Positions 15,942 through 27,123 of a stretch of DNA of 64,000 bases are shown one piece after another (within the stretch, counting starts at the first letter, position 1; every line of letters begins with the position of its first letter). Made by a program: the position numbers and the translations under genes. The stretch is from Arthrobacter sp. (GTDB lineage: Bacteria; Actinomycetota; Actinomycetes; Actinomycetales; Micrococcaceae). The stretch is from positions 1-64,000 of the forward strand of contig JAPLAM010000017.1 in assembly GCA_026393275.1 (NCBI GenBank), in the 5' to 3' direction. The notes beneath the pieces are model-generated. The model was not told the origin of the DNA. It searched no databases and saw only the letters and a program-made list of their open reading frames with translations.

Positions 15942-16448
15942 ATGGGCGCCCCCCTGCCGCGCGATCCGATCGCCGACGCCCAGCGGAACTGGGAACGGCA
16001 CGGCTGGGCCGACGTCGCCGCCCCGATGGCGGCCATCACGGCAGTGATGCGGACCCAGCAGATCCTGCTGGCCCGGATCGAGACCGCGCTCAAGCCGTTC
16101 GGACTGACCTTCGCACGCTACGAACTGCTGGCCCTGCTCAGCTTCGCCCGCAGCGGCGCGCTGCCGATGAATAAGGCGAGCGCGCTGCTCCAGGTGCACC
16201 CCACCTCCGTGACGAACGCCGTGGACCGACTGCAGGAGGCCGGGCTGGTGATCCGGTCCCCGCATCCCACCGACGGGCGGACCACACTGATCGAGCTCAC
16301 CTCGGAGGGTCGCACGCTCGCCAAGCGTTCGACGGCGGTGCTCAATGCAGAAGTCTTCGGCCAGTCCGGTTTCGAGGCGCCGGACGTGGACCAGCTGATC
16401 CGCATCCTGGGTAACTTTCGGCGCAATGCCGGGGACTTCAGCGGCTAA
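15942..16448 (+). CDS. MarR family transcriptional regulator
   Basis: A 168-residue winged-helix regulator. The recognition region reads LLQVHPTSVTNAVDRLQEAGLV and is followed by the wing SPHPTDGRTTLIELT, quoted here in short pieces: HPTSVTNAVDRL and DGRTTLIELT. MarR proteins of this kind often repress catabolic genes until an aromatic acid or acyl-CoA binds. It follows the acyl-CoA synthetase gene with a 2-bp gap, so it is a likely controller of that gene and perhaps of the divergent dehydrogenase through the palindrome at 14129. Confidence 0.88.
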   Translation: MGAPLPRDPIADAQRNWERHGWADVAAPMAAITAVMRTQQILLARIETALKPFGLTFARYELLALLSFARSGALPMNKASALLQVHPTSVTNAVDRLQEAGLVIRSPHPTDGRTTLIELTSEGRTLAKRSTAVLNAEVFGQSGFEAPDVDQLIRILGNFRRNAGDFSG

Positions 16449-16506
16449 GCCGTACACTTCGATTGCGGGCCGTCTGCGCGGCGGCCCGGGAGCCGAGGAG
16501 AACCCA

Positions 16507-16935
16507 ATGATTCCGGAAATCAACATTTGGGCCGTGTTGCTGGCCATGCTGTCCAGCATGGTGGTCGGGTCCGTCTGGTACACGCCCAAGGTGTTCGGCA
16601 ACTACTGGATGCGCGTCGCGAAGGTCACGCCCAGCGGCAACGCCAAGGACGCGGTCAAACCCATTCTCGTCACCCTGGTGGTCAGCTTCGTCAGCGCCTG
16701 GGTGCTGGCCGGCTCCGCCGCCATCTCGCAGCACTTCTACGGCGGAAATTTCCTGGCCAACACCCTGGTCACCGCCCTGATCCTCTGGGCCGGGTTCACC
16801 GCGGCCCGCTTCATCACGCACGATGCCTTCGAGGGCCGCCCTGCCGGCCTGACGGTGCTGAACTGTGCCCACGAACTCGTCACCCTGATGGTGATGGCCC
16901 TGATCATCGGCCTGTTCGGGATCTCCGCCGCGTGA
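16507..16935 (+). CDS. DUF1761 family membrane protein
   Basis: A 142-residue protein with four hydrophobic segments (about 8-26, 56-76, 83-103, 120-140). The N-terminal helix ends in GSVWYTPKVFGNYWM, the hallmark of DUF1761. The function of this family is unknown. The ATG at 16507 is preceded by GAGGAG and begins the first transmembrane segment; the longer open frame upstream overlaps the MarR gene and is not used. The methyltransferase gene follows 59 bp downstream on the same strand. Confidence 0.8.
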   Translation: MIPEINIWAVLLAMLSSMVVGSVWYTPKVFGNYWMRVAKVTPSGNAKDAVKPILVTLVVSFVSAWVLAGSAAISQHFYGGNFLANTLVTALILWAGFTAARFITHDAFEGRPAGLTVLNCAHELVTLMVMALIIGLFGISAA

Positions 16936-16994
16936 TGCCCTGACCCGACGGATCCAGCCGCACGCCCTGCTCCAAGTGCCCCAAGGAGAACCGG

Positions 16995-17627
16995 ATGGAA
17001 TTTGACGAAGCGTTCTGGGACGAACGGTACCGCGAGCACGGCGAGCACCAAGCCGTGTGGAGCGGGCAACCCAACGCCCAACTGGTGGCCGAGGCCGCGC
17101 ACCTCACACCCGGTTCCGCACTGGATGTCGGCGCCGGAGAAGGCGCGGATGCCGTCTGGCTCGCCCGCCAGGGCTGGCGGGTCACCGCGGTGGACATCTC
17201 CTCCGTGGCCCTGGCCAGGGCAGCAGCCGCCGTCGACGACGACCCGGAAACGGCAGCGCGGATCAGCTGGCTGCACCTGGACCTGACGGCCGCCCAGCCC
17301 CCGGCGGGCCCGTTCGACCTGGTCTCGGCCCAGTACCTGCACCTGCCGGCGCCGCAGCGGGACGGGCTGTACCGCGGAATCGCCGCATCGGTGGCCCCCG
17401 GCGGGACGCTGCTGATCGTGGGCCATCACCCCTCGGACCTGGAAACCTCTGTGCGCCGCCCCTCGGCCCCCGGCCTCCTGTTCACCGCCGAGCAGGTCGC
17501 GGCGGAACTGGATCCGCGTGACTGGGAGATCGTTACGTGCACGTCCCGGCCGCGGGCCGCCAGCGACGCCGACGGCGCCCCGGTCACCGTCCAGGATTCC
17601 GTGCTCCGGGCGCAGCGCCGAGCCTAG
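16995..17627 (+). CDS. class I SAM-dependent methyltransferase
   Basis: A 210-residue Rossmann-type methyltransferase. Motif I reads ALDVGAGEGADAVWLA (about residue 42), motif II ends in VTAVDIS, and a later acidic loop reads HLDLTAAQP. The N-terminal FWDERYREH, quoted from about residue 7, is shared with thiopurine/tellurite-type and small-molecule methyltransferases. AAGGAG lies 6 bp before the ATG. The methyl acceptor cannot be assigned. It converges with the LysR gene 24 bp away. Confidence 0.82.
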   Translation: MEFDEAFWDERYREHGEHQAVWSGQPNAQLVAEAAHLTPGSALDVGAGEGADAVWLARQGWRVTAVDISSVALARAAAAVDDDPETAARISWLHLDLTAAQPPAGPFDLVSAQYLHLPAPQRDGLYRGIAASVAPGGTLLIVGHHPSDLETSVRRPSAPGLLFTAEQVAAELDPRDWEIVTCTSRPRAASDADGAPVTVQDSVLRAQRRA

Positions 17628-17651
17628 CGCCACCCTCCCGGGACAGCACGG

Positions 17652-18563
17652 CTAGGGTGTGCCGCTCCCCCAGGGCAGGCCGGAGGCGTACTCGACCATG
17701 GCCTGGGCACGGTCCGTCAGGCGTACGGCCCGTGGCCAGATGATCTGCACTGACAGCGGCCTGACCGCCGGGGTCAGGGGTCTGGCCACCAGGGCCCGTC
17801 CCTCATAGCTCGTGTCGACCGCCGGATGCTGCACGAGCAGGGAATACCCCAGGCCCCGCCCCACCAGTGAGCGGGTGACTTCGAAGTCGGTGGTGCGGTA
17901 GCGGATATTCGGTTCCGCCCCCACGCGCTCAAACAGGGAGAGGCTGTGGTGGCTGCTGGGCGGCGCATCGAGCAGCACCATCGGTTCGGGAGCCAGCTCG
18001 TGCAGCGAGACTTCGGGCTGGGACGCCAACCGGTGCGCCGCCGGCAGCAGCGCGTAGGCGGACGTCTTGTACAGCTCCACCGCGCCGAGCGCCGCGGGCA
18101 GATCCGTGTCATAGACGACGGCCAAGTCCAGTTCGCCGTCGAACAGGCGCTCCAGAAGCCCGTTCTGTGTCCCCTCCACGGACTCGAGCCGCACCTTCGG
18201 GTGGGCGGCCGTGAACCCGTCCAGCAAGGGCGGCAGCACCGTCGGCGCCAGGGTCAGGTAGCAACCGATGACCAGCGGACCGGCCAGCTCCGTGCCTCCG
18301 CTGGCAGCGCTGAGCTCCAGCTCCTCGGCGTCGGACAGTAACAGCACCGCGCGCGCATAAAGATGCTTTCCGGCGGGCGTCAACGTCACCCCGTGGGCTT
18401 TCCGGCGGACCATGAGCTGGACCTTGAAGATCCGTTCGAGCTCCGTCACCGCCGCGGACACCGCGCCCTGCGAGAGGTGCAGCTTCAAGGCCGCAGCCGA
18501 AATCGTGCCGGTGTCAGCCACGGCAACGAAGTGCGCCAGCTGCCGGAGGGTATAGCGTGCCAT
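17652..18563 (-). CDS. LysR family transcriptional regulator
   Basis: A 303-residue LysR protein. The N-terminal helix-turn-helix (ARYTLRQLAHFVAVADTGTI region, residues 2-60) contains ALKLHLSQGAVSAAVTELE, and the C-terminal periplasmic-binding-like effector domain spans about 90-300. The frame is open 17 codons further upstream, but the ATG at 18563 has GAGGAA before it and matches the family start. It lies head to head with the P450 operon across 104 bp containing two inverted repeats. By the usual LysR logic it controls that operon in response to its substrate. Confidence 0.88.
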   Translation of the reverse strand: MARYTLRQLAHFVAVADTGTISAAALKLHLSQGAVSAAVTELERIFKVQLMVRRKAHGVTLTPAGKHLYARAVLLLSDAEELELSAASGGTELAGPLVIGCYLTLAPTVLPPLLDGFTAAHPKVRLESVEGTQNGLLERLFDGELDLAVVYDTDLPAALGAVELYKTSAYALLPAAHRLASQPEVSLHELAPEPMVLLDAPPSSHHSLSLFERVGAEPNIRYRTTDFEVTRSLVGRGLGYSLLVQHPAVDTSYEGRALVARPLTPAVRPLSVQIIWPRAVRLTDRAQAMVEYASGLPWGSGTP

Positions 18564-18572
18564 CCATTCCTC

Positions 18573-18604
18573 AATATTTATAGGGATATTAGTGATTTTT
18601 ATCA
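18573..18604. promoter_or_regulatory. LysR-type binding sites in the P450 promoter region
   Basis: Two inverted repeats lie between the LysR gene and the P450 gene: AATAT-8 nt-ATATT at 18573-18590, which fits the LysR T-N11-A format, and TGAT-4 nt-ATCA at 18593-18604. The AT-rich stretch stands out from its GC-rich surroundings. Assignment to this LysR protein is by position only. Confidence 0.5.
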
Positions 18605-18667
18605 ACTTTACCAATGGTTATGGCGTGTGACACATTGAGGGAAATCCATCCCTGACAGGAGTCAACG

Positions 18668-19864
18668 ATGACCCTCGAGACAACAACTGCACAGCCGGTC
18701 CCGGTAGCGGACTGGGTCACCATTGCCGGCCTCCACAAGGACCCGTTCCCCATCTATCGGAGGATGCGGGAAGAAGCACCCGTGCACTGGGTGCCGGCAG
18801 TCGGCCGCTACATGGTGACCACCTACGAGTCCTGCCACCTGATCGAAAACGACCAGGAAACGTTCTCGGCCAACGAGACCGGCTCGCTGATGAAACGCGC
18901 CATGGGACACTCCATGCTCCGCAAGGACGACCCGGAGCACGACGTGGACCGCAAGTCCTACGGTTCCGTTCTGCGTCCCAAGGCCATCAAGGAAACCTGG
19001 AACGGGATCTTCGAAAAGAACAGCGCGACCTTCCTTGACCGGCTGCGGGCCGCGGGCCCGGGCGCGGACCTGATCAGCGAATACGCCGCGCCGTACGCCG
19101 CCGAAAATCTGCGCCTGATCATGGGCTTCCACAACGCCAGCCAGGAGGACATGCAGCGCTGGTCCCAGACCATGATCAACGGCACCGGCAACTACGCGGA
19201 CGACCCGGACGTCTGGACCGCCTCGAAGAAGTCCTACGACGAGGTGGACGACGCCATCGAGGAAGTCCTGCCCTACCTGCTCAAGAATCCGGACGGCAGC
19301 CTGCTGTCCGGCCTGGCCGCGATGCCGATTCCGATGGAAGCCATCCGGGCCAACATGAAAATGACCATCGGCGGCGGCCTGAACGAGCCGCGCGACGTGA
19401 TCGGCGTCGCGGCCTGGGCCCTGATGGAAAACCCGTCCCAGCTGAACCAGGTCAAAGCCGACCCGGCGCTGTTCGCCGTCGCGTTTGAGGAAGCCGTCCG
19501 CTGGGTCGCCCCGATCGGCATGTATCCCCGCGAGACCACCAAGGAGACGGTGCTGGAAGGCATCCAGCTGCCGCAGGGCGCGCGGCTCGGCGTCGTCATC
19601 GGCGCGGCGAACCGGGACCCGAAGGTCTTCACCGACCCGGAGTCCTTTGACATCAACCGTGAGAAGAAACCGCACCTGGCGTTCGGCGGCGGCAACCATT
19701 TTTGTGCCGGCACCTGGGTGGCCCGGGCATCGGTCGCCGGGGTGGCCCTCCCCCGGCTCTTCGGCGGCCTGCCGAACCTCCGCTTGGACCCCGAGCAGGC
19801 AGCGGTCGACGCCGGCTGGGTCTTCCGCGGCATGACGTCCCTTCCCGTGACCTGGGACAAGTAG
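18668..19864 (+). CDS. cytochrome P450 monooxygenase
   Basis: A 398-residue soluble bacterial P450. The haem-binding loop is HLAFGGGNHFCAGTW with axial Cys346, and the K-helix E-x-x-R pair occurs in EEAVRW. The I-helix oxygen-activation region reads IGGGLNEPRD, where the usual acid-Thr pair is replaced by Glu-Pro. A similar Glu-Pro I-helix and a C-terminus of the form GW-FRG-TSL-VTW occur in guaiacol O-demethylase GcoA (CYP255), so I infer a relative acting on a small aromatic ether or acid. CAGGAG lies 7 bp before the ATG. Ferredoxin and reductase genes follow directly. Confidence 0.9.
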   Translation: MTLETTTAQPVPVADWVTIAGLHKDPFPIYRRMREEAPVHWVPAVGRYMVTTYESCHLIENDQETFSANETGSLMKRAMGHSMLRKDDPEHDVDRKSYGSVLRPKAIKETWNGIFEKNSATFLDRLRAAGPGADLISEYAAPYAAENLRLIMGFHNASQEDMQRWSQTMINGTGNYADDPDVWTASKKSYDEVDDAIEEVLPYLLKNPDGSLLSGLAAMPIPMEAIRANMKMTIGGGLNEPRDVIGVAAWALMENPSQLNQVKADPALFAVAFEEAVRWVAPIGMYPRETTKETVLEGIQLPQGARLGVVIGAANRDPKVFTDPESFDINREKKPHLAFGGGNHFCAGTWVARASVAGVALPRLFGGLPNLRLDPEQAAVDAGWVFRGMTSLPVTWDK

Positions 19865-19878
19865 AAAGAACCCGAATC

Positions 19879-20205
19879 ATGACCAAGATCAGCTTCCACC
19901 ACGCCGGCGGCGCCGTCGACGTCCTCGACGTGGACCCCGGCACCTCCATCATGCGGGCGGCCGTCACCAACGGCGTCGCAGGCATCGTCGGCGAGTGCGG
20001 CGGGCAGGCCATGTGCGCCACCTGCCACGTCTACGTCCGCCCGGAATACCTCGCGGACCTGCCCGCCATCAGCGACGACGAGGAAGAAATGCTGGACTGC
20101 ACGGCCGACCCCCGCGACGCGGCCCGAAGCCGCCTCGGCTGCCAGGTCATCCTCGGCAACGGCCTCGAAGACCTCGAAGTCGATGTGCCCGGCAGCCAGG
20201 TCTGA
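19879..20205 (+). CDS. [2Fe-2S] ferredoxin, putidaredoxin type
   Basis: A 108-residue ferredoxin with cluster ligands Cys40, Cys46, Cys49 and Cys88 in the spacing C-x5-C-x2-C-x38-C (GECGGQAMCATCH and LGCQV). Such proteins pass single electrons from an FAD reductase to a P450. The gene begins 14 bp after the P450 stop and ends 4 bp before the reductase start, forming a three-component operon. The open frame starting upstream inside the P450 gene is not used; the ATG at 19879 begins the strand MTKISFHHAGG. Confidence 0.93.
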   Translation: MTKISFHHAGGAVDVLDVDPGTSIMRAAVTNGVAGIVGECGGQAMCATCHVYVRPEYLADLPAISDDEEEMLDCTADPRDAARSRLGCQVILGNGLEDLEVDVPGSQV

Positions 20206-20209
20206 AGCC

Positions 20210-21435
20210 ATGGACAACATCGTCGGCAACGGCCAGGCCGGCATCCAGCTGGTCGACTCCCTTCGCACCGAGGGCTACACCGGCCGGATCACCGTCATCG
20301 GCGAGGAAGCCCACTTCCCGTATCAGCGCCCGCCGCTGTCCAAGGACTACATGTCCGACGCCAAGACCCCGCTGCCGCTTCCGTTGCGGGCGGAGCGGTT
20401 CTTCGCCGGGAACGACGTCGACTCCCGCCTGGGCGTTCGGGTCACCGCCGTCGACCGGGCACGCCGCACGGCAACGCTCGACGACGGCTCCCGGCTGGTG
20501 TATTCCAAGCTGGTCCTCGCCACCGGGGCCGCCAACCGTGAACTCAGCGTTCCCGGCAGCGGCCTGGCCGGTATCCACGGGCTGCGGACGCTCTCCGACG
20601 CCGAGGCTGTCCATGCCCGGCTGGCCGTAGCGCGCTCCGTCGTCGTGATCGGCGCCGGATTCATCGGCCTGGAATTCGCGGCGGCGGCCCGGCAGCGCGG
20701 CCTCGACGTGACGGTGCTCGAGTTTGCGGACCGGCCCATGGGCCGTGCACTGTCCCCGGCCATGTCGGGCTATTTCGCCGGAGCCCACGAGCGGATGGGC
20801 GTGCAGCTTCGGTTCGGTGAAGGCATTGCCTCCTTCGAGGGGCGGGACGGACACGTGTGTTCCGCCGTCAGCACCGCCGGGCACTCCTACCCCGCCGACC
20901 TGGTCCTGGTCGGCATCGGCGTCATCCCGAGGACGGAACGGCCGCGACAGCCGGGCTGCCGGTGGACAACGGGATCATCGTGGATGGCGCCCTGCGCACC
21001 CCGGACCCGGACATCTTCGCCCTTGGGGACTGCGCCAGCTACCCCAGCCGCCATGCCGCCGCCCGCACCCGGCTGGAGTCAGTGCAGAACGCCACGGATC
21101 AGGCCCGCCATCTGGCCCGGTCCATCCTGGGAAGCAGCGAGGGCTACGCCGAGTTGCCCTGGTTCTGGTCCCAGCAGGGCCCGCTGAAGCTGCAGATTGC
21201 CGGCCTGAGCCAGCACGCGGACCAGACGGTGCTCCGCGGGGATCCGGCCTCCGGCAAGTTCTCGATTTTCTGCTACCGGAACGGCGAGCTTGCCGCCGTC
21301 GAGTCCGTCAACCACCCGGCAGACCACATGGCCGCGCGGCGGCTGCTAAGCCAGGGCCGGTCGCTGACGCCGGCGGACGCGGCGGACCCCGGCTTCGACT
21401 TCAAGACCCATTCCCGGGAAGTCGCCGTGGCGTAG
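20210..21435 (+). pseudogene. FAD-dependent ferredoxin reductase, frameshifted
   Basis: The reading frame begins MDNIVGNGQAGIQLVDSLR (FAD-binding GxGxxG) and continues through the NAD-binding site VVVIGAGFIGLEFAAAA to VGIGVIPRTE. There it shifts to nonsense near 20938. The rest of the protein (GLPVDNGIIVDGALRT, FALGDCASYP, then the C-terminal domain to a TAG at 21433-21435) continues in another frame that fits if one base is missing after GAACG. The N-terminal strand is also two residues shorter than usual. This is either a real inactivation, leaving the P450 to borrow another reductase, or a one-base assembly error. If intact the protein would be about 409 residues and would reduce the ferredoxin with NAD(P)H. 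Confidence 0.85.
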
Positions 21436-21495
21436 GACCACGTGTTGGCCCGGATGCCCCGCACGCCCGGCCAGGGCTCGTCCGGGACACCCGGG

Positions 21496-22272
21496 CTAGC
21501 GGTGGGTGAATTCGGGCTGCCGCTTCTCGCTGAAGGCGGCCATGCCTTCCTTCTGGTCCTCGGTGGCGAAGAGTGAGTGGAAGACGCGGCGTTCGAACAG
21601 CACGCCCTGCGCCAGCCCGGTTTCGAAGGCGGCATTAACCGCTTCTTTGGCCACCATGGCCACCGGCTTGGACTTGGCCGCAATCACTTCGGCGGCTTTC
21701 ACGGCCTCGTCGACGACGTCGGCGGCCGGGACCACGCGGGACACCAAACCGGCCCGTTCGGCCTCCGCGGCGTCCATGAAGCGGCCGGTGAGGATCATGT
21801 CCATCGCCTTGGCCTTGCCCACCGCGCGGGTGAGGCGCTGCGAGCCGCCCATGCCCGGGAGGACGCCGAGGTTGATTTCGGGCTGGCCGAACTTGGCGTT
21901 GTCGCCCGCGATGATGAAGTCGCACATCATGGCGAGCTCGCAGCCGCCGCCGAGGGCGAAGCCGGAAACCGCCGCGACCACCGGGATGCGCAGCCGGGTG
22001 AAGTCTTCCCAGCCGCGGAACCAGTCGGCCGCGTACATCTCCATGTAGCCCTTGGACTGCATCTCCTTGATGTCCGCGCCGGCGGCGAAGGCCTTGGCGG
22101 ATCCGGTCACCACGACGGCGCCGACGTCGGGGTCCGTGTCCATGGCGGTCACGGCGGCCACGAGTTCGTCCATGGTCGCCTTGTTCAGGGCGTTCAGCGC
22201 CTGGGGCCGGTTGAGCGTCACGAGGCCCACGCGGCCGCGGCGCTCCACCAGAATGTTTGTGTACTCGGTCAT
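21496..22272 (-). CDS. enoyl-CoA hydratase
   Basis: A 258-residue crotonase-fold enzyme. It has the oxyanion-hole segment [10 protein letters not shown] (about 62-71) and both acidic active-site residues in [11 protein letters not shown] (about 109-119) and [13 protein letters not shown] (about 130-142). It hydrates 2-enoyl-CoA to 3-hydroxyacyl-CoA. As last gene of the valine operon it most likely hydrates methacrylyl-CoA to 3-hydroxyisobutyryl-CoA. Its ATG overlaps the mmsB stop by 4 nt. It converges with the broken reductase gene. Confidence 0.92.
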   Translation of the reverse strand: MTEYTNILVERRGRVGLVTLNRPQALNALNKATMDELVAAVTAMDTDPDVGAVVVTGSAKAFAAGADIKEMQSKGYMEMYAADWFRGWEDFTRLRIPVVAAVSGFALGGGCELAMMCDFIIAGDNAKFGQPEINLGVLPGMGGSQRLTRAVGKAKAMDMILTGRFMDAAEAERAGLVSRVVPAADVVDEAVKAAEVIAAKSKPVAMVAKEAVNAAFETGLAQGVLFERRVFHSLFATEDQKEGMAAFSEKRQPEFTHR

Positions 22273-23213
22273 GCCTGTCCCTTCGGCTGATGGTCGGATT
22301 TGTCCCGGATGTCGGTGATGATGCCGGAGAAGTCCCGGCCGGCACCGCCTTCCGCGGCAAAGCTATCGTAAATTTCGGAGGCGAGCGGACCCAGCCGGGC
22401 GGCGACGCCGCTGCTTTCGAGGGCGTTGAGGGCCAGCTTCAGGTCCTTGGCCATCAGCGCCCCGGCGAAGCCCGGCTGGTAGTCGCGGTTGGCGGGGCTG
22501 GTGGGAACCGGCCCCGGCACGGGGCAGTTGGTGGTCAGCGCCCAGCACTGCCCGGACGCAGCGGAGGCGACGTCGAAGAGCGCCTGGTGCGTCAGGCCGA
22601 GCTTCTCGCCGAGCACGAAGGCCTCGCTGACGGCGATCATCGAGACACCCAGGATCATGTTGTTGCAGATCTTCGCGGCCTGCCCGGCACCGTGCTCGCC
22701 GCAGTGGACCACGCGTTTGCCCATGACTTCCAGCATCGGATTGACCGCGTCGAAGTCCTCGGCCAGCGCGCCGACCATGAAGGTCAGGGTTCCCGCTTCG
22801 GCTCCGACCACGCCGCCGGAGACCGGCGCGTCGACGGCCCGGTGGCCGGCGGCGACCGCCAGTGCGGCGGCCTCACGGGCCTCGTCGACGTTGATGGTGG
22901 AGCAATCCAGGAACATGGTCCCCGGCGCCGCGGTGGCCAGCAGGCCCGGCTGGTCTGGAGTGCCACGGTACGCGTCCAGCAGGTGCTTGCCGCTGGGCAG
23001 CATGGTCAGCACGACGGCGGCGCCCGCGACGGCCTCGGCGGCCGTTTCCACGGTGTCGATCCCGTGGGCACGGGCGGCTTCCAGCGCCGCCGGTACCACG
23101 TCATAGCCCGTCACGGTGTAACCGGCCTTGACCAGGTTCACGGCCATCGGGCCGCCCATGTGGCCGAGCCCGAGGAACGCGATCCGGCCTTCCTGTCGTG
23201 TGGTCTCAGGCAT
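22269..23213 (-). CDS. mmsB: 3-hydroxyisobutyrate dehydrogenase
   Basis: A 314-residue member of the beta-hydroxyacid dehydrogenase family. The N-terminal dinucleotide motif is [12 protein letters not shown] (about 12-23), the substrate signature is [14 protein letters not shown] (about 122-135), and the catalytic lysine lies in GQAAKICNN (about 177). It oxidises 3-hydroxyisobutyrate to methylmalonate semialdehyde with NAD+. Its position between the hydrolase that makes its substrate and the hydratase, in one operon with mmsA, supports the assignment. It overlaps the preceding hydrolase gene by 8 nt. Confidence 0.93.
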   Translation of the reverse strand: MPETTRQEGRIAFLGLGHMGGPMAVNLVKAGYTVTGYDVVPAALEAARAHGIDTVETAAEAVAGAAVVLTMLPSGKHLLDAYRGTPDQPGLLATAAPGTMFLDCSTINVDEAREAAALAVAAGHRAVDAPVSGGVVGAEAGTLTFMVGALAEDFDAVNPMLEVMGKRVVHCGEHGAGQAAKICNNMILGVSMIAVSEAFVLGEKLGLTHQALFDVASAASGQCWALTTNCPVPGPVPTSPANRDYQPGFAGALMAKDLKLALNALESSGVAARLGPLASEIYDSFAAEGGAGRDFSGIITDIRDKSDHQPKGQA

Positions 23214-24311
23214 TGTTCTTCTCCTTTGAAGAGAGCTTCAGTTCGCGGTCGCCCAGCGGCGCGAAGTAGGCCTCGACGTCGTCGTCGCTGACCTGCGCGA
23301 GGGTGGCCGGTCGCCAGTGTGGCGTGCGGTCCTTGTCCACCACCTGGGCGCGGATGCCCTCGCGGAAGTCGGGGCCGGTGAGGAACCGCAGGCCCACCCG
23401 GTACTCCTGCTCCAGGGCTTCGGCCAGGCTGAGCCCGCGGACGCGGCGCAGTGAGGCCAGCGCCACCTTGACTGCGGTCGGCGACTTGGCCGCGATCGTA
23501 CCGGCGGCGTCGGCTGCCTCGCCGACGGCATTTCCGCTGGTCTCTTGGTCAAAGGCCTGCAGCCGGCGCAGGATTTCCTCGGCGTCGTCGCTCGCGTAGC
23601 AGGCATCGATCCAGTCCTGCTGCGCGGCGAGGACCGACGACGGGGCCGGTTCCGCGAACCGTGCGACGGCGGCGTCCACCGGCTCGCTTTCCAGTGCCGC
23701 TGCCAGCTCCGGCAGGCAGTCGGCGGGCACGAACGTGTCGGCCAGGCCCAGGAAGAGCGCATCCGCGCCGGTCAGGTGGGCACCGGTCAGGGCCGCGTGG
23801 GTGCCCGTCTCCCCGGGCGAGCGGGAAAGCAGCAGCGTGCCGCCGACGTCGGGCACGAACCCGATGGTGGTTTCCGGCATGCCCATCCGGGTGCGTTCGG
23901 TGACGATCCGGACCGAGCCGTGCGCGGAGATTCCCACCCCGCCGCCGAGGACCAGCCCGTCCATGAACGCCACGTAGGGCTTGGGGTATTCCGAAATCAG
24001 CAGGTTCAGCCGGTACTCGACGGCCCAGAAGTCCGCTGTCGCGTCGCCGCCGCCGAGCATGTCCCGGTAGATGGCTACGATGTCGCCGCCGGCGCACAGC
24101 CCCCGGTCACCGGCGCCGCGGACCAGGACGGCGGCAACGGCGTCGTCCTGCGCCCACAGCGTGAGCTGGTCCAGCATCGCCGCGGCCATGCCCGCGGTCA
24201 GCGCATTGACGGCTTTGGGCCGGTTCAATGTGACGACGCCGAGCCGGCCGCAGCGCTCGAACAGGACTTCGGCGGCCTGCTCTGCGGTCGTTTCGGCGGC
24301 CAGGTCCGGCA

Positions 24312-24312
<1 letters not shown>
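23206..24312 (-). CDS. 3-hydroxyisobutyryl-CoA hydrolase (crotonase superfamily)
   Basis: A 368-residue crotonase-fold protein, longer than hydratases by the C-terminal region characteristic of HIBCH-type hydrolases. Visible motifs are DRGLCAGGDIVAIYRD (oxyanion hole, about 68-83), GLVLGGGVGISAHGS (about 116-130) and MPETTIGFVPDVGGTLLLSR (about 142-161). It releases CoA from 3-hydroxyisobutyryl-CoA, the step between hydratase and mmsB in valine breakdown. Its ATG overlaps the mmsA stop by one base. Ordinary enoyl-CoA hydratase is less likely because of length and context. Confidence 0.88.
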
Positions 24313-25811
<1,499 letters not shown>

Positions 25812-25830
25812 GATGGAATGCTCCTTTGCA

Positions 25831-25864
25831 TGTGACCCAGATCATCTCTGCACCCGAATATACT
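25831..25864 (-). promoter_or_regulatory. promoter and palindromic operator of the valine operon
   Basis: On the minus strand AGTATATT (25864-25857) is a good extended -10. Ten bases later comes GATGATCTGGGTCACA (25846-25831). This matches TGCACAG-TGATGTGGATCAC at the acyl-CoA synthetase promoter in most positions once one gap is allowed, and fits a TGA-N6-TCA Crp/GlxR-like or TetR/MarR-like operator. The placement just after the -10 suggests repression. Confidence 0.5.
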
Positions 25865-26415
25865 CGGACTTCCTACTAATTTCCAGAGTGGGCGGGGGGG
25901 CGGAATGCAACGTCCCGGCAAAGAGCGACAGCCCATGGCTCCACAATCTGCGCCAGCTTAGGCAAGATGAGCACTGCTGGTGTTCGGAATATTTTGGGGG
26001 CCACTGCTCACGGCCGGTGCAGTCTGGTCCAAAGAGGGCATAACCTCGGCCGAGGTGGTCCGCAACGGCTCGAAAGCCACTGGCAGAACATACAAATTGA
26101 GTTCACCTACCTCCATACCGCTTTCTGCAGATCCGGGCAGCGGTGGCGTCCATGGCTGCCTCCGTCTCGAAAACGAGTATGCCTACTCGTGTTTGGCCTG
26201 TGGCACTCGCCATAAAATGATTATGGTCCTCATGCCGGTTGAGCCCCTATCCGGAGCCCGGAAGCACTGAGTTCGCTCCTAAATGGCATGGGTTTGCCTT
26301 CTCAACCGTTGCAGAAGACCGCCACGTTGTGAGGGGTCGCCATGCCTGCGTTAGCTGCCGTCAAGTTCGGGTTTCGGGATGCCCAAGGCCGCGTCGAAAG
26401 TCGCGGGGCCCGGCG
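25865..26415. other. 551-bp intergenic region, lower GC, no convincing gene
   Basis: This stretch separates the valine operon promoter from the secreted DUF1906 gene. The only frame worth noting runs on + from a GTG at 25980 to 26270. It encodes a 96-residue sequence with a CLACGTRH zinc-ribbon-like pair of cysteines, but it has no clear ribosome-binding site and no recognisable family. A long leader or decayed DNA is as likely as a gene. Confidence 0.35.
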
Positions 26416-27123
26416 ATGAACACAAAGGTCCTCGCACCAGTCCTGGCATTAATGTTGACTGTCATCGGTTTCGCCGCGGCGCCGGCCGCGACGGCAGCAT
26501 CACCGGCACCGTCTCCGGCGGCTCCGAATGCCGTCAAAGTCATCGACTCGACCAGCGTCATCAATGACCCGGTCTGGTTCACAAAGGCCTACGCCGCCGG
26601 TTTCAGGCTGTACGTGCTGCATTCAACCGCCTGGGGCACCTGCACTCCTTGGTACAACACTGCTTCCCAGCTCGGGATGGCCATCGCTGCCGGCCTCAAG
26701 ATCGCCGTCTACACCAGGGATCCGGGGTGTTGGCAGGGAGGAATCAGCGCGGCCGGTCCGTACCGGTCCCAACTGCAGTTCTTCGCCCTGGACGTGGAGC
26801 CAGGCGGGCCAGTGGTCACCCGGGCCATGATCGACGGCGTGACAGCAATGGGTGTCCGGCCGGTCATCTACACCGGATCCGCGATGTGGCCGCAGATGAC
26901 CAACGGCAGCACAGCATTCGCCAACATACCGCTCTGGGACACCCACGCCGGAAATATCGACTACAACCAATGGACCGCCGACTACCTCTCTCCCGCCCCA
27001 GTGGAATACGGAGGCTGGAACACCCCCACCACCATGCGGGTGGGAGTCCAGCAAAAGCTAAACCACATTCTCGAAGGAGTCGCCGTCGACCTGAGTTCCT
27101 TCGACGCTTCATTCCTCAAGTAG
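26416..27123 (+). CDS. secreted DUF1906 / glycoside-hydrolase-like protein
   Basis: A 235-residue exported protein. Residues 1-30 form a Sec signal peptide (MNTKVLAPVLALMLTVIGFA, then AxA sites around 25-31). The mature part begins with VKVIDSTSVIND and has the barrel pattern of the Rv2525c/DUF1906 glycosyl-hydrolase-like family: FRLYVLHST, LKIAVYTRD, FFALDVEPGGPV with acidic residues at the expected active-site strand, and RPVIYTGSAMW. A cell-wall-related role is plausible but unproven. The frame is open upstream, but only the ATG at 26416 gives a signal peptide. Exonuclease III follows 79 bp later. Confidence 0.75.
   Translation: MNTKVLAPVLALMLTVIGFAAAPAATAASPAPSPAAPNAVKVIDSTSVINDPVWFTKAYAAGFRLYVLHSTAWGTCTPWYNTASQLGMAIAAGLKIAVYTRDPGCWQGGISAAGPYRSQLQFFALDVEPGGPVVTRAMIDGVTAMGVRPVIYTGSAMWPQMTNGSTAFANIPLWDTHAGNIDYNQWTADYLSPAPVEYGGWNTPTTMRVGVQQKLNHILEGVAVDLSSFDASFLK

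Noticed and set aside
25980..26270. 96-codon + frame with a CxxC motif
   Set aside because: No ribosome-binding site and no family; kept as a note on the intergenic region rather than called as a gene.
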